Shown here: positions 45,228 through 53,609 of the stretch, piece by piece | How positions within the stretch are numbered: position 1 is the first letter of the stretch | Layout of the letters: each line of letters starts with the position of its first letter | Assembly (NCBI RefSeq): GCF_003024195.1 | Contig: NZ_KZ679043.1 | Span: 248,001 to 312,000, forward strand | DNA length: 64,000 nucleotides | Source: Streptomyces dioscori | Lineage (GTDB): Bacteria > Actinomycetota > Actinomycetes > Streptomycetales > Streptomycetaceae | Direction of reading: 5' to 3' | Position numbers and translations under genes: made by a program | The notes under the pieces: model-generated | Seen by the model: the letters and a program-made list of their open reading frames with translations, nothing else | Told to the model about the DNA's origin: nothing | The model's database searches: none

Positions 45228-46556
45228 ATGATGCGACGACGTACGACCCTGCTCGCGAGCTGCACCGCCCTCGCCCTGTCCCTCGGTGCCACCGCGTGCG
45301 GAGGCGGCGGTCCCGTCTCCGCGGGCGGCGGCGACAAGCCGCTCAGCGGTCAGACGATCAACGTGGCCGGTGTCTGGTCCGGCAGCGAGCAGAAGAACTT
45401 CCAGAAGGTCCTGGACGCGTTCACCGAGAAGACCGGCGCCAAGACGCAGTTCACCTCCACCGGCGACAACGTCTCCACGGTCGTCGGCAGCAAGATCGAG
45501 GGCGGCAACGCGCCCGACGTGGTGATGGTCCCGCAGGTCGGCGTCCTCCAGCAGTTCGCCGAGGAGGGCTGGCTCAGGCCGCTGTCCAAGACCGCCCGGA
45601 AGTCCGTCGACGCCAACTACGCGGACGTGTGGAAGAACTACGGCAGCGTCGACGGCAGCCTGTACGGCCTGTACTTCAAGGCCGCCCACAAGTCGACGGT
45701 CTGGTACAGCCCCGACGCCCTCGACGAGGCGGGTGTCGAGGCGCCGGCGAGCTACGACGCGATGCTGGAGGCCGGCCGGACCGTCTCCGAGTCGGGCCTC
45801 GCGGCCTTCTCCGTCGCAGGCCAGGACGGCTGGACCCTCACCGACTGGTTCGAGAACGTCTACCTCTCGCAGGCGGGCCCCGAGAAGTACGACGCCCTCG
45901 CCGCCCACGAGACCAAGTGGACCGACCCGAGCGTGGTCGCCGCCCTCACCACCCTCGGCAAACTCTTCAAGGACAAGGAGCTGATAGCCGGCGGCCAGAA
46001 GGGCGCCCTGAACACCGACTTCCCCGGCTCCGTCGAGAAGGTCTTCGGACCCGAGCCCGCCGCGGGCATGGTCTACGAGGGCGACTTCGTGGCCGGTGTC
46101 GCCAAGGACCAATTCGGCAAGAAGATCGGCGAGGACGCGGACTTCTTCCCCTTCCCCGCGGTCGGCGACGGCAAGGCACCCGTGGTCAGCGGCGGAGACG
46201 CGGCGGTCGTCCTGAAGGACGGCAAGAGCCCGAAGGCCGCCATGGCGTTCCTGGAGTACCTCGCGACCCCCGAGGCATCCGCGGTCTGGGCCGAGGTCGG
46301 CGGTTTCCTCTCCCCGAACAAGGAGCTCGACCTCGCCTCCTACGGCGACGACATCACCCGCGAGACCGCCAAGTCCCTGGTGGACGCCGGTGACTCGGTC
46401 CGCTTCGACATGTCGGACCAGGCCCCGGCAGCGTTCGGCGGCACCAAGGGCGCGGGCGAGTGGAAGCTCCTCCAGGACTTCCTGCGCGACCCGTCCGACC
46501 CGAAGGCGACCGCCGCGGCGCTGGAGAAGGCCGCCGCCAAGGCGTACCAGGACTGA
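45228..46556 (+). CDS. Alpha-glucoside-type ABC transporter, substrate-binding lipoprotein
   Basis: A 442-residue family 1 solute-binding lipoprotein. The signal peptide has a lipobox (MMRRRTTLLASCTALALSLGATAC), with mature Cys at about residue 24. The pattern TINVAGVWSGSEQKNFQKVLDAFTEKTGAKTQFTSTGDN is characteristic of AglE-like proteins, and the downstream genes are AglF- and AglG-like permeases. ATG 45228 is followed by a second ATG; the ribosome-binding site is GAAGGAAC. No ATPase gene follows. Streptomyces typically uses a shared MsiK-type ATPase for such importers, so that is likely here. Confidence 0.93.
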   Translation: MMRRRTTLLASCTALALSLGATACGGGGPVSAGGGDKPLSGQTINVAGVWSGSEQKNFQKVLDAFTEKTGAKTQFTSTGDNVSTVVGSKIEGGNAPDVVMVPQVGVLQQFAEEGWLRPLSKTARKSVDANYADVWKNYGSVDGSLYGLYFKAAHKSTVWYSPDALDEAGVEAPASYDAMLEAGRTVSESGLAAFSVAGQDGWTLTDWFENVYLSQAGPEKYDALAAHETKWTDPSVVAALTTLGKLFKDKELIAGGQKGALNTDFPGSVEKVFGPEPAAGMVYEGDFVAGVAKDQFGKKIGEDADFFPFPAVGDGKAPVVSGGDAAVVLKDGKSPKAAMAFLEYLATPEASAVWAEVGGFLSPNKELDLASYGDDITRETAKSLVDAGDSVRFDMSDQAPAAFGGTKGAGEWKLLQDFLRDPSDPKATAAALEKAAAKAYQD

Positions 46557-46561
46557 TCGCC

Positions 46562-47956
46562 ATGACCGCCACAGACCTGAGAGACCAGAAGGCCCCGGAC
46601 CCGGACCCGGCAGAGGCGGGTCAGCCGTCCACCTCGCAGGCCGACCGCGACCGCAGACGGCGTGCGCGCCGCCGGGCCCGTGTCGTCGCCTTCGTCTTCG
46701 TCCTGCCCGCGCTGCTCCTGCTCGGCGCGCTCGTCGTCTACCCCGTGCTGTTCTCCGTGGGCCGCAGCTTCTTCGACGCCTCCGGCGACCGGTTCGTGGG
46801 CGGCGACAACTACACCGAGATGTTCCACGACCCCGCCACCATCAAGGCCGTCCGGAACACCGCCATCTGGGTCGTCATCGCGCCCACCCTGCTCACCGGC
46901 CTCGGCCTCGTCCTCGCCGTCCTCGTGGAGAAGGTGCGCTGGGCGACGGCGTTCAAGCTCCTGCTGTTCATGCCGATGGCCGTCTCCTTCCTCGCCGCGG
47001 GCATCATCTTCCGGCTCGCCTACGACGAGGACCCCGACAAGGGCGTCCTGAACGCGGCCGTCGTCTCCGTCCACGACGTCTTCAAGGGCGAGTCGTCCTA
47101 CCCGACCGCCCGCGCCCGCGACGGCCAGGGCCTCACGAAGGACGTCGACGGCTCGTACGGTACGAGCGCCGGCGTCTCCCCGGGCGACACGGTCGGGCTC
47201 GGCCTGGTCGGCGTACGCGCCGAGGACCTTCCGGCCGACGCGCGGCCCGCGTACCCGGCGGCGGCACGGAAGGCGCCGGCCGACGAGCTGCGCGGTGTCG
47301 TCTACCTGGACTTCACCCGCGGCGGAGGAGGGAAGCAGGGCGAGGTCGACAGGGCCGAGAGCGGACTGCCGGGCATGGCCGTCGAAGCGGTGCGCGACGG
47401 GAAGACCGTCGGGAGCGCCACCACCGCGGCCGACGGCTCCTTCCGCTTCGAGAGCCTCGAACCGGGCTCGTACACCGTGCGGCTGCCCGGCTCGAACTTC
47501 GCCCCGCCGTACGAGGGAATCTCCTGGCTGGGTCCCGCGCTCGTCACGCCCGCCATCATCGGCGCGTACCTGTGGATCTGGACCGGGTTCGCCATGGTGC
47601 TCATCGGCGCCGGGCTCGCCGCGCTGCCCCGTGACGCGCTGGAGGCGGCCCGCATGGACGGCGCGAACGAGTGGCAGATCTTCCGGCGGATCACCGTGCC
47701 GCTGCTCGCGCCCGTACTCACCGTGGTCTTCGTGACCCTGGTGATCAACGTGATGAAGGTCTTCGACCTCGTCTACATCATCGCGCCGGGGCCCGTGCAG
47801 GAGGACGCCACCGTGCTCGCCACCCAGATGTGGCTGGTGTCCTTCGGCGGCGGCAACAACCAGGGCCTCGGCAGCGCGCTGGGCGTACTGCTCCTGCTCC
47901 TCGTGATCCCCGCCATGGTCTTCAACGTCCGCCGCTTCCGAGGGAGTCAACGATGA
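46562..47956 (+). CDS. Sugar ABC permease (AglF-like) with large extracytoplasmic insertion
   Basis: A 464-residue MalF-type permease. Helix 1 is AFVFVLPALLLLGALVVYPVLFSVG. After about residue 160 a roughly 155-residue soluble insertion appears between the helices. Its last part (about residues 268-310), LPGMAVEAVRDGKTVGSATTAADGSFRFESLEPGSYTVRLPG, reads as a Cna-B/carboxypeptidase-regulatory-like beta-sandwich. Three or more further helices follow, including the EAA loop (AARMDGANEWQIFRRITVPLLAP) that contacts the ATPase. ATG 46562 lies 5 bp after the binding-protein stop. E. coli MalF also carries a large P2 loop, so the insertion may play a similar role in docking the binding protein. Confidence 0.9.
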   Translation: MTATDLRDQKAPDPDPAEAGQPSTSQADRDRRRRARRRARVVAFVFVLPALLLLGALVVYPVLFSVGRSFFDASGDRFVGGDNYTEMFHDPATIKAVRNTAIWVVIAPTLLTGLGLVLAVLVEKVRWATAFKLLLFMPMAVSFLAAGIIFRLAYDEDPDKGVLNAAVVSVHDVFKGESSYPTARARDGQGLTKDVDGSYGTSAGVSPGDTVGLGLVGVRAEDLPADARPAYPAAARKAPADELRGVVYLDFTRGGGGKQGEVDRAESGLPGMAVEAVRDGKTVGSATTAADGSFRFESLEPGSYTVRLPGSNFAPPYEGISWLGPALVTPAIIGAYLWIWTGFAMVLIGAGLAALPRDALEAARMDGANEWQIFRRITVPLLAPVLTVVFVTLVINVMKVFDLVYIIAPGPVQEDATVLATQMWLVSFGGGNNQGLGSALGVLLLLLVIPAMVFNVRRFRGSQR

Positions 47957-48792
47957 ACGCGCTCAGGCGGGGGCTCGGCAACAGCCTGGTCCAGGCGTTC
48001 CTGGTGGTGATCGGCCTGGTCTGGCTCACCCCGCTCGCCGGCCTTTTCCTGTCGTCGCTGCGGTCCGCGCAGGACACCGCGACGGGCGGCTGGTGGACCG
48101 TGCTCACCAGCCCCCGGCAGCTGTCCTTCGACAACTACTCGGCGCTGCTGGGCAATGACGGGATGACGCGGGCGTTCTGGAACACCGTGCTGATCTCGGT
48201 GCCGACGACTTTCCTCGTCGTCGTCATCGCCGCGCTCGCCGGGTACGCGTTCGCGTGGCTGGACTTCCCCGGGCGGGACACCGTCTTCCTGGTCGTGGTC
48301 GCGCTGCTGGTGGTGCCCGTGCAGATCGGGCTGCTGCCGGTCGCCAAACTCTTCGGCGAACTGGGGCTGTTCGGCACGATTCCCGGAGTCATCCTTTTCC
48401 ACGTCTCCTACGGGTTGCCGTTCGCGATCTTCCTGCTGCGGAACTACTTCGCGGAGATGCCCAAGGAGATGCTGGAGGCCGCTCGGATGGACGGCGGTTC
48501 GGAGTGGCGGATCTTCACTCGGCTCGTGTTGCCGGTGGGGCGGCCCGCGCTCGCCAGTCTCGCCATTTTCCAGTTCCTGTGGGTCTGGAACGACATGCTG
48601 GTCGCGCTGTTGTTCGCGGACAGTTCCGCGCAGCCTTTGACTGTTGAACTGCAGTCGCAGATACGGCAGTTCGGGAGCAATATCGATGTGCTCGCGCCGG
48701 GGGCGTTCTTGTCGCTGGTGGTGCCGGTGATTGTCTTCTTCGCATTCCAACGACACTTCGTGCAGGGGGTTATGGCGGGCTCGGTTAAGTAG
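47953..48792 (+). CDS. Sugar ABC permease (AglG-like)
   Basis: A 279-residue MalG-type permease with six helices. The EAA loop AARMDGGSEWRIFTRLVLPVGRPALASL contacts the ATPase, and it ends in VPVIVFFAFQRHFVQGVMAGSVK, the normal MalG-like terminus. ATG 47953 overlaps the stop of the AglF-like gene (ATGA). It is the last gene of the GH13-uptake operon. Base composition becomes richer in T in the last 200 bp, before the giant hairpin. Confidence 0.94.
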   Translation: MNALRRGLGNSLVQAFLVVIGLVWLTPLAGLFLSSLRSAQDTATGGWWTVLTSPRQLSFDNYSALLGNDGMTRAFWNTVLISVPTTFLVVVIAALAGYAFAWLDFPGRDTVFLVVVALLVVPVQIGLLPVAKLFGELGLFGTIPGVILFHVSYGLPFAIFLLRNYFAEMPKEMLEAARMDGGSEWRIFTRLVLPVGRPALASLAIFQFLWVWNDMLVALLFADSSAQPLTVELQSQIRQFGSNIDVLAPGAFLSLVVPVIVFFAFQRHFVQGVMAGSVK

Positions 48793-48800
48793 TCTTTTTT

Positions 48801-48977
48801 CGCCCCCGCCGCCCCTACCCGTTCCCGTCACAGACGCAGGGGCTCCGCCCCCGCACCCCCGTTGCGCAGTTCCCCGCGCCCCTGAAAACCCCCTGGGGGC
48901 GCGGGGAACTGCGCAAAAGGGGGCGAGGGGGCGGAGCCCCCATGCGTGGACGGGAACGGGAAGGGGCGGCGGGGGCG
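48801..48977. repeat. About 180-bp imperfect hairpin between convergent operons, with one forward and one reverse repeat copy at its tip
   Basis: The left arm (48801-48883) and right arm (48895-48977) are nearly complementary: CGCCCCCGCCGCCCCT against AGGGGCGGCGGGGGCG at the outside, CCGTTCCCGTC against GACGGGAACGG, GGGGCTCCGCCCC against GGGGCGGAGCCCC, and the element GCGCAGTTCCCCGCGCCCCT against its complement at the tip. A third arm copy, CGCCCCCGCCGCCCCC, follows at 48984-48999, allowing the right arm to pair either way. It lies between the aglG-like gene (plus) and pgl (minus), so it would terminate both. Confidence 0.85.
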
Positions 48978-49010
48978 AGAAAACGCCCCCGCCGCCCCCT
49001 TACCCATCCC

Positions 49011-49793
49011 TCAGGGTGAAGCCGGCGGATACAGCGCGCGCGGCAGCTGCGACGCCGCCGCCGCGTCCAGCAGCCACAGCGTGCGGGCGCGGCCCTGCGC
49101 CCCCGCAGCCGGCGCCTGGATCTCACCCGCGCCGGACAGCGCGATCGCCGCGGCCTCCGCCTTGTCCTCGCCCGCCGCGAGCAACCACACCTCCCGCGCG
49201 GCCCGGATCGCGGGCAGCGTGAGCGTGACGCGGACAGGCGGCGGCTTCGGCGCGCCGCGCACCCCCACCACCGTCCGCTCGGTCTCACGGACGGCGGGCA
49301 GTTCCGGGAACAGCGACGCCACATGCGTGTCCGGCCCGACGCCCAGCATCAGCACGTCGAAGGACGGGACGGAAGCGTGGTTCTCGGGCCCGGCCGCCGA
49401 CGCGAGTTCGGCCGCGTAGGCCTCCGCCGCCGCCTCCACGTCCGCGCCCCACTGGCCGTCCGACGCGGGCATGGCGTGCACGCGCTTCGGGTCCAGCGGT
49501 ACCGCGTCGAGGAGTGCCTCGCGGGCCTGGGTGACGTTCCGCTCGGGGTCGCCGTCGGGCAGGAACCGCTCGTCGCCCCACCACAGGTCGAGCCGGCTCC
49601 AGTCGACGGCGTCCCGGGCGGGCGCCGCCGCGAGCGCGGCCAGCAGGCCGTTGCCGTTGCGGCCACCGGTCAGCACGACCGAGGCGTGACCGCGCGAGGC
49701 CTGCGCGTCCACGACCTTCGTGATGAGCCGGGCCGCGGCGGCCTGGGCCATCAGTTCCTTGTCGCGGTGGACGACCAGCTGGGGAGTGCTCAC
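49011..49793 (-). CDS. pgl: 6-phosphogluconolactonase
   Basis: Hydrolyses 6-phosphogluconolactone to 6-phosphogluconate in the oxidative pentose phosphate pathway. The 260 residues have SVVLTGGRNGNGLL near the N-terminus, DLWWGDERFLPDGDPERN, LMLGVGPDTHVASLFP, and PAIRAAREVWLLAAGEDKA. The N-terminal motif is usually G-G-S/T-T-P; here it is GGRNG. GTG 49793 overlaps the opcA stop (GTGA). It is the last gene of the operon. Confidence 0.95.
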   Translation of the reverse strand: MSTPQLVVHRDKELMAQAAAARLITKVVDAQASRGHASVVLTGGRNGNGLLAALAAAPARDAVDWSRLDLWWGDERFLPDGDPERNVTQAREALLDAVPLDPKRVHAMPASDGQWGADVEAAAEAYAAELASAAGPENHASVPSFDVLMLGVGPDTHVASLFPELPAVRETERTVVGVRGAPKPPPVRVTLTLPAIRAAREVWLLAAGEDKAEAAAIALSGAGEIQAPAAGAQGRARTLWLLDAAAASQLPRALYPPASP

Positions 49794-50926
49794 TGCGGGT
49801 CCGCCTTCTTGACCGGGGGCATCTGGGCGGGGGTGGGGCGCCCCGGATCTCCCTCACCCGCTGACGCCGATGCCGGCGCGGAAGCGGATGCCGACGCTCC
49901 GGCCGGCTTCGCGGCCGGATCCGGGGTGTCGTGCACCGGGCGCACCGGGAGTTCCCCCGGCGTCCAGGTGGCGGCCTCGGGCCGCTGTGAGGCCGACTGG
50001 ATGCCGCCCAGCCGGTCCACCCCGAACCGCAGCGCGGACGCGTACGTGTCGTCCGGGTCGAGCCGGCGCAGCTCCTCCGCGAGCAGTTCGGACGTCTCGC
50101 GGCGCTTGAGGGCCACCGCGCGGTCCGGCTGGCCGGGCAGGGCCAGGGTGGCCATCGCGCCGTCCGAGCGGTGCAGGGTGATGGGTCCGCCGGTAGTCTC
50201 CAGGCGGACCTGGGTCAGCCCGGGACCGGCGGACACGGCACGGCGTACGTGCACGTGGAGGCGGTCGGCGAGCCACATGGCGAGCAGTTCGACGCTCGGG
50301 TTGGCCTCCTCGCCCGCCACCTCGACGGAGACGACCTCGCAGTCGACCTGGTCGAGGGCGGCGGCCAGCATGGAACGCCACGGGGTGATGCGGGCCCATG
50401 CCAGGTCGGTGTCACCCGGCTCGTAGCTCTCGGCGCGGGCCTTCAGTTCCTCGACGGGCTTCTCCGCCGCGTAGCTGTCGGTGACCCGGCGCTGGCCGAG
50501 GGCGCCCAGCGGGTCGCCCGCCGGGTCGCGGGGCGCGTCGACCGACCACCAGACGACGACCGGCGCGTCGGGGAGCAGCAGGGGCAGGACGACGGACTGG
50601 GCGTGGTCCGAGACCTCGCCGTACAGCCGCAGGATCACCGTTTCGCCGGTGCCGGCGTCCGCGCCGACCCGTACCTCGGCGTCCAGGCGCGACTTCGTGC
50701 GGTCGCGGGGCGAGCGCGAGACGCGCTTGATGACGACGAGGGTGCGCGAGGGGTGTTCGAGCGAGGCGTCGTTGGCTGCCTTCAGCGCGTCGTAGGCGTT
50801 CTCCTCGTCGGTGACGATGACGAGGGTGAGCACCATGCCGACGGCCGGTGTGCCGATGGCCCGGCGGCCCTTCACGAGCGCCTTGTTGATCTTGCTGGCC
50901 GTGGTGTCCGTGAGATCTATCTTCAT
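49790..50926 (-). CDS. opcA: Glucose-6-phosphate dehydrogenase assembly protein OpcA
   Basis: A 378-residue actinobacterial/cyanobacterial OpcA that activates or assembles G6P dehydrogenase. MKIDLTDTTASKINKALVKGRRAIGT at the start and the central PDAPVVVWWSVDAPRDPAGDPLGALGQRRVTDSY block are typical. The last about 60 residues are a low-complexity Ala/Ser/Pro tail (GASASASAPASASAG). ATG 50926 overlaps the zwf stop (ATGA). Gene order zwf-opcA-pgl supports the assignment. Confidence 0.95.
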   Translation of the reverse strand: MKIDLTDTTASKINKALVKGRRAIGTPAVGMVLTLVIVTDEENAYDALKAANDASLEHPSRTLVVIKRVSRSPRDRTKSRLDAEVRVGADAGTGETVILRLYGEVSDHAQSVVLPLLLPDAPVVVWWSVDAPRDPAGDPLGALGQRRVTDSYAAEKPVEELKARAESYEPGDTDLAWARITPWRSMLAAALDQVDCEVVSVEVAGEEANPSVELLAMWLADRLHVHVRRAVSAGPGLTQVRLETTGGPITLHRSDGAMATLALPGQPDRAVALKRRETSELLAEELRRLDPDDTYASALRFGVDRLGGIQSASQRPEAATWTPGELPVRPVHDTPDPAAKPAGASASASAPASASAGEGDPGRPTPAQMPPVKKADPQ

Positions 50927-52446
50927 GGCCGACGCCAGCTCCGTCCGTCTCGCTTGAGCATTTCGTCGGCCTCGACGGGCCCCCACGTGCCCGACTGGTA
51001 CTGCGCGGGCCTGCCGTGCTTGTCCCAGTACTCCTCGATCGGGTCGAGGATCTTCCAGGACAGCTCGACCTCCTCGGTACGCGGGAAGAGGTTCGAGTCG
51101 CCGAGGAGGACGTCGAGGATCAGCCTCTCGTACGCCTCGGGGCTGGACTCCGTGAACGACTCGCCGTACGCGAAGTCCATCGACACGTCCCGGATCTCCA
51201 TGGAGGTGCCGGGCACCTTGGAGCCGAAGCGGACCGTGATGCCCTCGTCGGGCTGGACGCGGATGACGATCGCGTTCTGGCCCAGCTCCTCCGTCGCCGT
51301 GTGGTCGAAGGGGGAGTGCGGGGCGCGCTGGAAGACGACGGCGATCTCGGTGACCCGCCGGCCCAGGCGCTTGCCGGTGCGCAGGTAGAAGGGGACGCCG
51401 GCCCAGCGGCGGTTGTCCACCTCGACCTTGATGGCCGCGTAGGTGTCGGTCTTCGACTTGGGGTCGATACCGTCTTCCTGGAGGTAGCCGACGGCCTTCT
51501 CGCCGCCCTGCCAGCCCTCGGCGTACTGACCGCGGACCGTGTTCGCACCCAGGTCGCCGGGCAGCTTCACCGCGCCGAGCACCTTGGTCTTCTCGGCGGC
51601 GAGCGCGTCCGCGTCGAAGGAGGCGGGCTCCTCCATGGCCGTGAGGGCCATCAGCTGGAGCAGGTGGTTCTGGATGACGTCACGGGCGGCGCCGATGCCG
51701 TCGTAGTAGCCGGCCCGGCCGCCGATGCCGATGTCCTCGGCCATCGTGATCTGTACGTGGTCGACGTACGACCGGTTCCAGATCGGCTCGAACATCTGGT
51801 TGGCGAAGCGCAGCGCCAGGATGTTCTGGACCGTCTCCTTGCCCAGGTAGTGGTCGATGCGGAAGACCTGGTCCGGGGCGAAGACCTCTTCGACGGTGGT
51901 GTTGAGGTCCTCGGCCGACCTGAGGTCGTGGCCGAAGGGCTTCTCGATGACCGCGCGCCGCCAGGAGCCGCCCGTCTGGTCGGCGAGGCCGTGCTTCTTC
52001 AGCTGCTGGATAACCACCGGGAACGCGCCCGGCGGCACGGACAGGTAGAAGGCGAAGTTGCCGCCCGTGCCCTGTGCCTTGTCCAGTTCGCCGATCGTCT
52101 CGCGCAGCCGCTCGAACGCGTCGTCGTCGTCGAAGGTGCCCTGGACGAAGCGCATCCCCTGGATGAGCTGCTGCCAGACCTCCTCACGGAACGGCGTACG
52201 GGCGTGTTCCTTGACGGCGTCGTGGACCTCCTGGGCGAAGTCCTCGTTCGCCCACTCGCGGCGCGCGAAGCCGACGAGGGAGAAGCCCGGCGGCAACAGG
52301 CCGCGGTTGGCAAGGTCATAAACAGCAGGCATGAGCTTTTTACGGGACAAATCGCCCGTGACCCCGAAGATGACGAGGCCCGACGGCCCCGCGATACGCG
52401 GGAGCCGTCGGTCCGCCGGGTCACGCAGCGGATTGCTGCTTGACAA
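50923..52446 (-). CDS. zwf: Glucose-6-phosphate 1-dehydrogenase
   Basis: Oxidises glucose-6-phosphate with NADP+ to 6-phosphogluconolactone. The 507 residues show the dinucleotide motif VIFGVTGDLSRKKLMPAVYDL, the active-site RIDHYLGKETVQN with the catalytic His, EKPFGHDL, and the C-terminal GRPAQYQSGTWGPVEAD. The start is an uncommon TTG at 52446 (reads SSSNPLRDPADRRLPRIAG), with GGAGGG about 10 nt upstream; no ATG or GTG in frame gives a family-length protein. The TTG lies 4 bp after the tal stop. Confidence 0.96.
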   Translation of the reverse strand: MSSSNPLRDPADRRLPRIAGPSGLVIFGVTGDLSRKKLMPAVYDLANRGLLPPGFSLVGFARREWANEDFAQEVHDAVKEHARTPFREEVWQQLIQGMRFVQGTFDDDDAFERLRETIGELDKAQGTGGNFAFYLSVPPGAFPVVIQQLKKHGLADQTGGSWRRAVIEKPFGHDLRSAEDLNTTVEEVFAPDQVFRIDHYLGKETVQNILALRFANQMFEPIWNRSYVDHVQITMAEDIGIGGRAGYYDGIGAARDVIQNHLLQLMALTAMEEPASFDADALAAEKTKVLGAVKLPGDLGANTVRGQYAEGWQGGEKAVGYLQEDGIDPKSKTDTYAAIKVEVDNRRWAGVPFYLRTGKRLGRRVTEIAVVFQRAPHSPFDHTATEELGQNAIVIRVQPDEGITVRFGSKVPGTSMEIRDVSMDFAYGESFTESSPEAYERLILDVLLGDSNLFPRTEEVELSWKILDPIEEYWDKHGRPAQYQSGTWGPVEADEMLKRDGRSWRRP

Positions 52447-52450
52447 GATT

Positions 52451-53569
52451 TCAGCCCTCCGAGGGGGCGAGGCGCTGGAGTTCCGCCTCGGTCGACTTGA
52501 GCAGGTCGTTCCAGGCGCCCTCGAACTTCTCGACGCCCTCGTCCTCCAGAAGCTGGACCACTTCGTCGTACGAGATGCCGAGCTTCTCGACCGCGTCGAG
52601 TTCGGCACGGGACTGCTCGTACGTACCGGCGACGGTGTTGCCGGTGATGTTGCCGTGGTCCTCGGCGGCGAACAGGGTCGCCTCCGGCATGGTGTTCACC
52701 GTGTTCGGCGCGACCAGGTCGTCGACGTACAGGGTGTCCTTGTAGGCCGGGTCCTTGACGCCGGTCGAGGCCCACAGCGGACGCTGCTTGTTGGCCTGCG
52801 CCTTGTCCAGGGCGTTCCAGCGGTCCGAGGTGAAGACCTCCTCGTACGCCTGGTACGCGAGCCGCGCGTTGGCGAGGCCCGCCTTGCCGCGGGCGGCCTT
52901 GGCCTCGTCGGTGCCCAGCGCGTCGAGCCGCTTGTCGATCTCGGCGTCCACCCGGGACACGAAGAAGGACGCCACCGAGTGAATCTTGGAGAGGTCCAGG
53001 CCCGCGGCCTTGGCCTTCTCCAGGCCCGCGACGTACGCGTCCATGACCAGGCGGTAGCGCTCAAGCGAGAAGATCAGCGTGACGTTGACGCTGATGCCCC
53101 GCGCGATCGTCTCGGTGATCGCGGGCAGGCCCGCCATGGTCGCCGGAATCTTGATGAGCGTGTTCGGCCGGTCGACGAGCCAGGCGAGCTGCTTGGCCTC
53201 GGCGACGGTCGACTTGGTGTTGTGCGCCAGACGCGGGTCGACCTCGATCGAGACCCGGCCGTCCTGGCCCTGCGTCGCGTCGAAGACAGGACGCAGGATG
53301 TCGGCGGCGTCACGGACGTCCGCCGTCGTGATCATGCGGATGGCCTCTTCGACCGTGACCTTGCGGGCGGCGAGGTCGGACAGCTGCTGGTCGTAGCCGT
53401 CGCCCTGCGAGATCGCCTTCTGGAAGATCGACGGGTTGGTGGTGACGCCCACGACGTGCTGCTGGTCGATCAGTTCGGCGAGATTGCCGGACGTGATCCG
53501 CTTGCGCGACAGGTCGTCCAGCCAGATCGCGACGCCTTCCTCGGAAAGGCGCTTGAGTGCGTCTGTCAT
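52451..53569 (-). CDS. tal: Transaldolase
   Basis: Transfers dihydroxyacetone units between sugar phosphates in the non-oxidative pentose phosphate pathway. The 372-residue class I enzyme carries TTNPSIFQKAI, TLIKIPATMAGLPAI with the Schiff-base lysine, and VNVTLIFSLERYRLVMDAYVAGLEKA. This is the long transaldolase type seen in actinobacteria. ATG 53569 has TAGGAG about 11 nt upstream. It begins 40 bp after the tkt stop. Confidence 0.97.
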   Translation of the reverse strand: MTDALKRLSEEGVAIWLDDLSRKRITSGNLAELIDQQHVVGVTTNPSIFQKAISQGDGYDQQLSDLAARKVTVEEAIRMITTADVRDAADILRPVFDATQGQDGRVSIEVDPRLAHNTKSTVAEAKQLAWLVDRPNTLIKIPATMAGLPAITETIARGISVNVTLIFSLERYRLVMDAYVAGLEKAKAAGLDLSKIHSVASFFVSRVDAEIDKRLDALGTDEAKAARGKAGLANARLAYQAYEEVFTSDRWNALDKAQANKQRPLWASTGVKDPAYKDTLYVDDLVAPNTVNTMPEATLFAAEDHGNITGNTVAGTYEQSRAELDAVEKLGISYDEVVQLLEDEGVEKFEGAWNDLLKSTEAELQRLAPSEG

Positions 53570-53609
53570 GGAAAATGCATCTCCTACGTGTCGTATGTCG
53601 GCGTCGGCG

